A stretch of 64,000 nucleotides of DNA from positions 1,426,001-1,490,000 of the forward strand of contig NZ_CP060790.1 of the NCBI RefSeq assembly GCF_014489595.1, read 5' to 3'. This document shows positions 62,973 through 64,000 of this stretch, piece after piece. Numbering within the stretch: the first letter of the stretch is position 1; each line of letters begins with the position of its first letter. A model generated the notes under the pieces. It was given only the letters and a program-made list of their open reading frames with translations. It made no database searches and was not told where the DNA came from. Source of the DNA: Paenacidovorax monticola (GTDB lineage Bacteria > Pseudomonadota > Gammaproteobacteria > Burkholderiales > Burkholderiaceae_C). A program made the position numbers and the translations under genes.

Positions 62973-64000
62973 TTACAGGTCTTCCGACCCCAGCAGCATC
63001 TCGGTAATGCCCTTGCCCGCCTGCACCATCGGGAACACGTTCTCGGTGGGGTCTGTGCGGAAGTCCAGGAACACGGTGCGGTCCTTGAGTTTGCGGGCCT
63101 CGCGCAGCGCGGGTTCCACGTCCTTGGGATGCTCGATGAGCATGCCCACGTGGCCATAGGCCTCGGCCAGCTTCACGAAGTTGGGCAGCGCATCCATGTA
63201 GCTGTGGCTGTAGCGGCCCGAGTACTCGATCTCCTGCCACTGGCGCACCATGCCCAGGTAGCGGTTGTTGAGCGAGCAGATCTTGATCGGCGTGTTGTAC
63301 TGCAGGCAGGTGGACAGCTCCTGGATGTTCATCTGCACCGAGCCTTCGCCCGTGATGGTGAACACCTCGGCCTGGGGCTTGGCCAGCTTGATGCCCATGG
63401 CGTAGGGAATGCCCACGCCCATGGTGCCCAGGCCGCCCGAGTTGATCCAGCGGCGCGGCTCGTCGAAGCGGTAGTACTGCGCGGCCCACATCTGGTGCTG
63501 GCCCACGTCGGACGTGATGTAGGCATCGGCATCGCGGGTCATGTTCCACAGCGTCTCGACCACGTACTGCGGCTTGATGACCTCCTGGTTGCCCCGGTCG
63601 TACTTGAGGCAGTCGCGCTTGCGCCAGCCCTCGATCTGGTCCCACCAGGCCGCCAGCGCGCCGGAGTCGGGGCGCGTGGTCGTCTCGCGGACCATGGAGA
63701 TCAGCTCAGTCAGCACGTCCTTCACGTCGCCCACGATCGGAATGTCGACCTTCACGCGCTTGGAGATGCTCGACGGGTCGATGTCGATGTGGATGATCTT
63801 GCGGTCGTTCTGGGCAAAGTGCTTGGGATTGCCGATCACGCGGTCATCGAAGCGCGCGCCCACGGCCAGCAGCACGTCGCAGTTCTGCATGGCGTTGTTG
63901 GCCTCGATCGTGCCATGCATGCCCAGCATGCCCAGAAACTTGCGGTCGCTGGCCGGATAGGCGCCCAGGCCCATCAGCGTGTTGGTGACCGGGTAGCCCA
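62973..64000 (-). CDS. ilvB: Acetolactate synthase large subunit, C-terminal part
   Basis: The last about 340 residues; the N-terminus lies beyond the right edge. The thiamine diphosphate site is in TGEGSVQMNIQEL ... NNRYLGMVRQWQE, and the central segment NCDVLLAVGARFDDRV is present. It makes acetolactate or acetohydroxybutyrate with the small subunit encoded next. Terminal segment PMVQAGKGITEML is typical. Confidence 0.95.
   Translation of the reverse strand, partial: GYPVTNTLMGLGAYPASDRKFLGMLGMHGTIEANNAMQNCDVLLAVGARFDDRVIGNPKHFAQNDRKIIHIDIDPSSISKRVKVDIPIVGDVKDVLTELISMVRETTTRPDSGALAAWWDQIEGWRKRDCLKYDRGNQEVIKPQYVVETLWNMTRDADAYITSDVGQHQMWAAQYYRFDEPRRWINSGGLGTMGVGIPYAMGIKLAKPQAEVFTITGEGSVQMNIQELSTCLQYNTPIKICSLNNRYLGMVRQWQEIEYSGRYSHSYMDALPNFVKLAEAYGHVGMLIEHPKDVEPALREARKLKDRTVFLDFRTDPTENVFPMVQAGKGITEMLLGSEDL

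Overview
The window is GC-rich, tightly packed DNA from a betaproteobacterium, most likely family Comamonadaceae (Acidovorax, Alicycliphilus or Diaphorobacter type). The basis is the gene order ompA / gyrA-serC-pheA-tyrA-aroA-cmk-rpsA-ihfB-lapA-lapB, the fused AroA-Cmk protein, a tmRNA tag reading ANDERFALAA, a phasin gene with PhaR-like boxes, and several IPTL-CTERM surface proteins. This assignment comes from recognising families, not from a database search.

Layout. (1) 1-3081 is a zinc-homeostasis locus: the start of a CobW/COG0523 GTPase, znuA, a 5'-truncated znuB and zur on the minus strand, with a divergent zigA-type GTPase across a 13-bp-arm palindrome that is probably the Zur operator. 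(2) 3082-3873 holds no gene I can support. (3) 3874-14557 is a degenerate prophage or genomic island integrated in the 3' end of ssrA. Integrase and excisionase lie next to ssrA, and a 25/27-bp copy of the ssrA end lies at the far side. Inside are decayed phage genes (NinG, Q-like, TerL, portal/capsid, HeH protein, Rz-like), four IPTL-CTERM proteins, a GNAT acetyltransferase, and an operon of a small unknown protein, an IF-1 paralogue and an RRM protein. (4) 14532-29322 is conserved core: ssrA, gph-ubiG, ompA, gyrA, the aromatic amino acid/serine block, rpsA, ihfB, the LapAB pair and a ComEA-like protein. (5) 29429-35588 is a six-gene Mrp Na+/H+ antiporter operon. (6) 35631-43418 pairs a 5-oxoprolinase and a winged-helix regulator with a divergent TRAP transporter and crcB. 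(7) 43589-53906 is mixed: an orphan signal peptidase, a LOG-family protein, MFS, rmuC, a hydroxyacid dehydrogenase, NhaD, pncB, a thioesterase and an HDAC-like enzyme. (8) 54103-58390 holds phasin, the N-degron transferases aat and bpt, an IclR regulator and a PBP7-like endopeptidase. (9) 58507-64000 is the branched-chain block ilvB-ilvH-ilvC, pssA and leuA, with a leucine leader peptide and attenuator before leuA.

The genes connect in four main ways: zinc acquisition and allocation under Zur; sodium/proton exchange by Mrp and NhaD; a likely pyroglutamate uptake and hydrolysis unit; and branched-chain amino acid synthesis with leucine-responsive attenuation. Three genes (the RRM gene, gyrA and pheA) each look one C short in a C-run, which suggests either consensus errors in this assembly or recent indels. 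The most unusual content is the set of four IPTL-CTERM genes carried as cargo in a decayed prophage, and the complete leuA attenuator.
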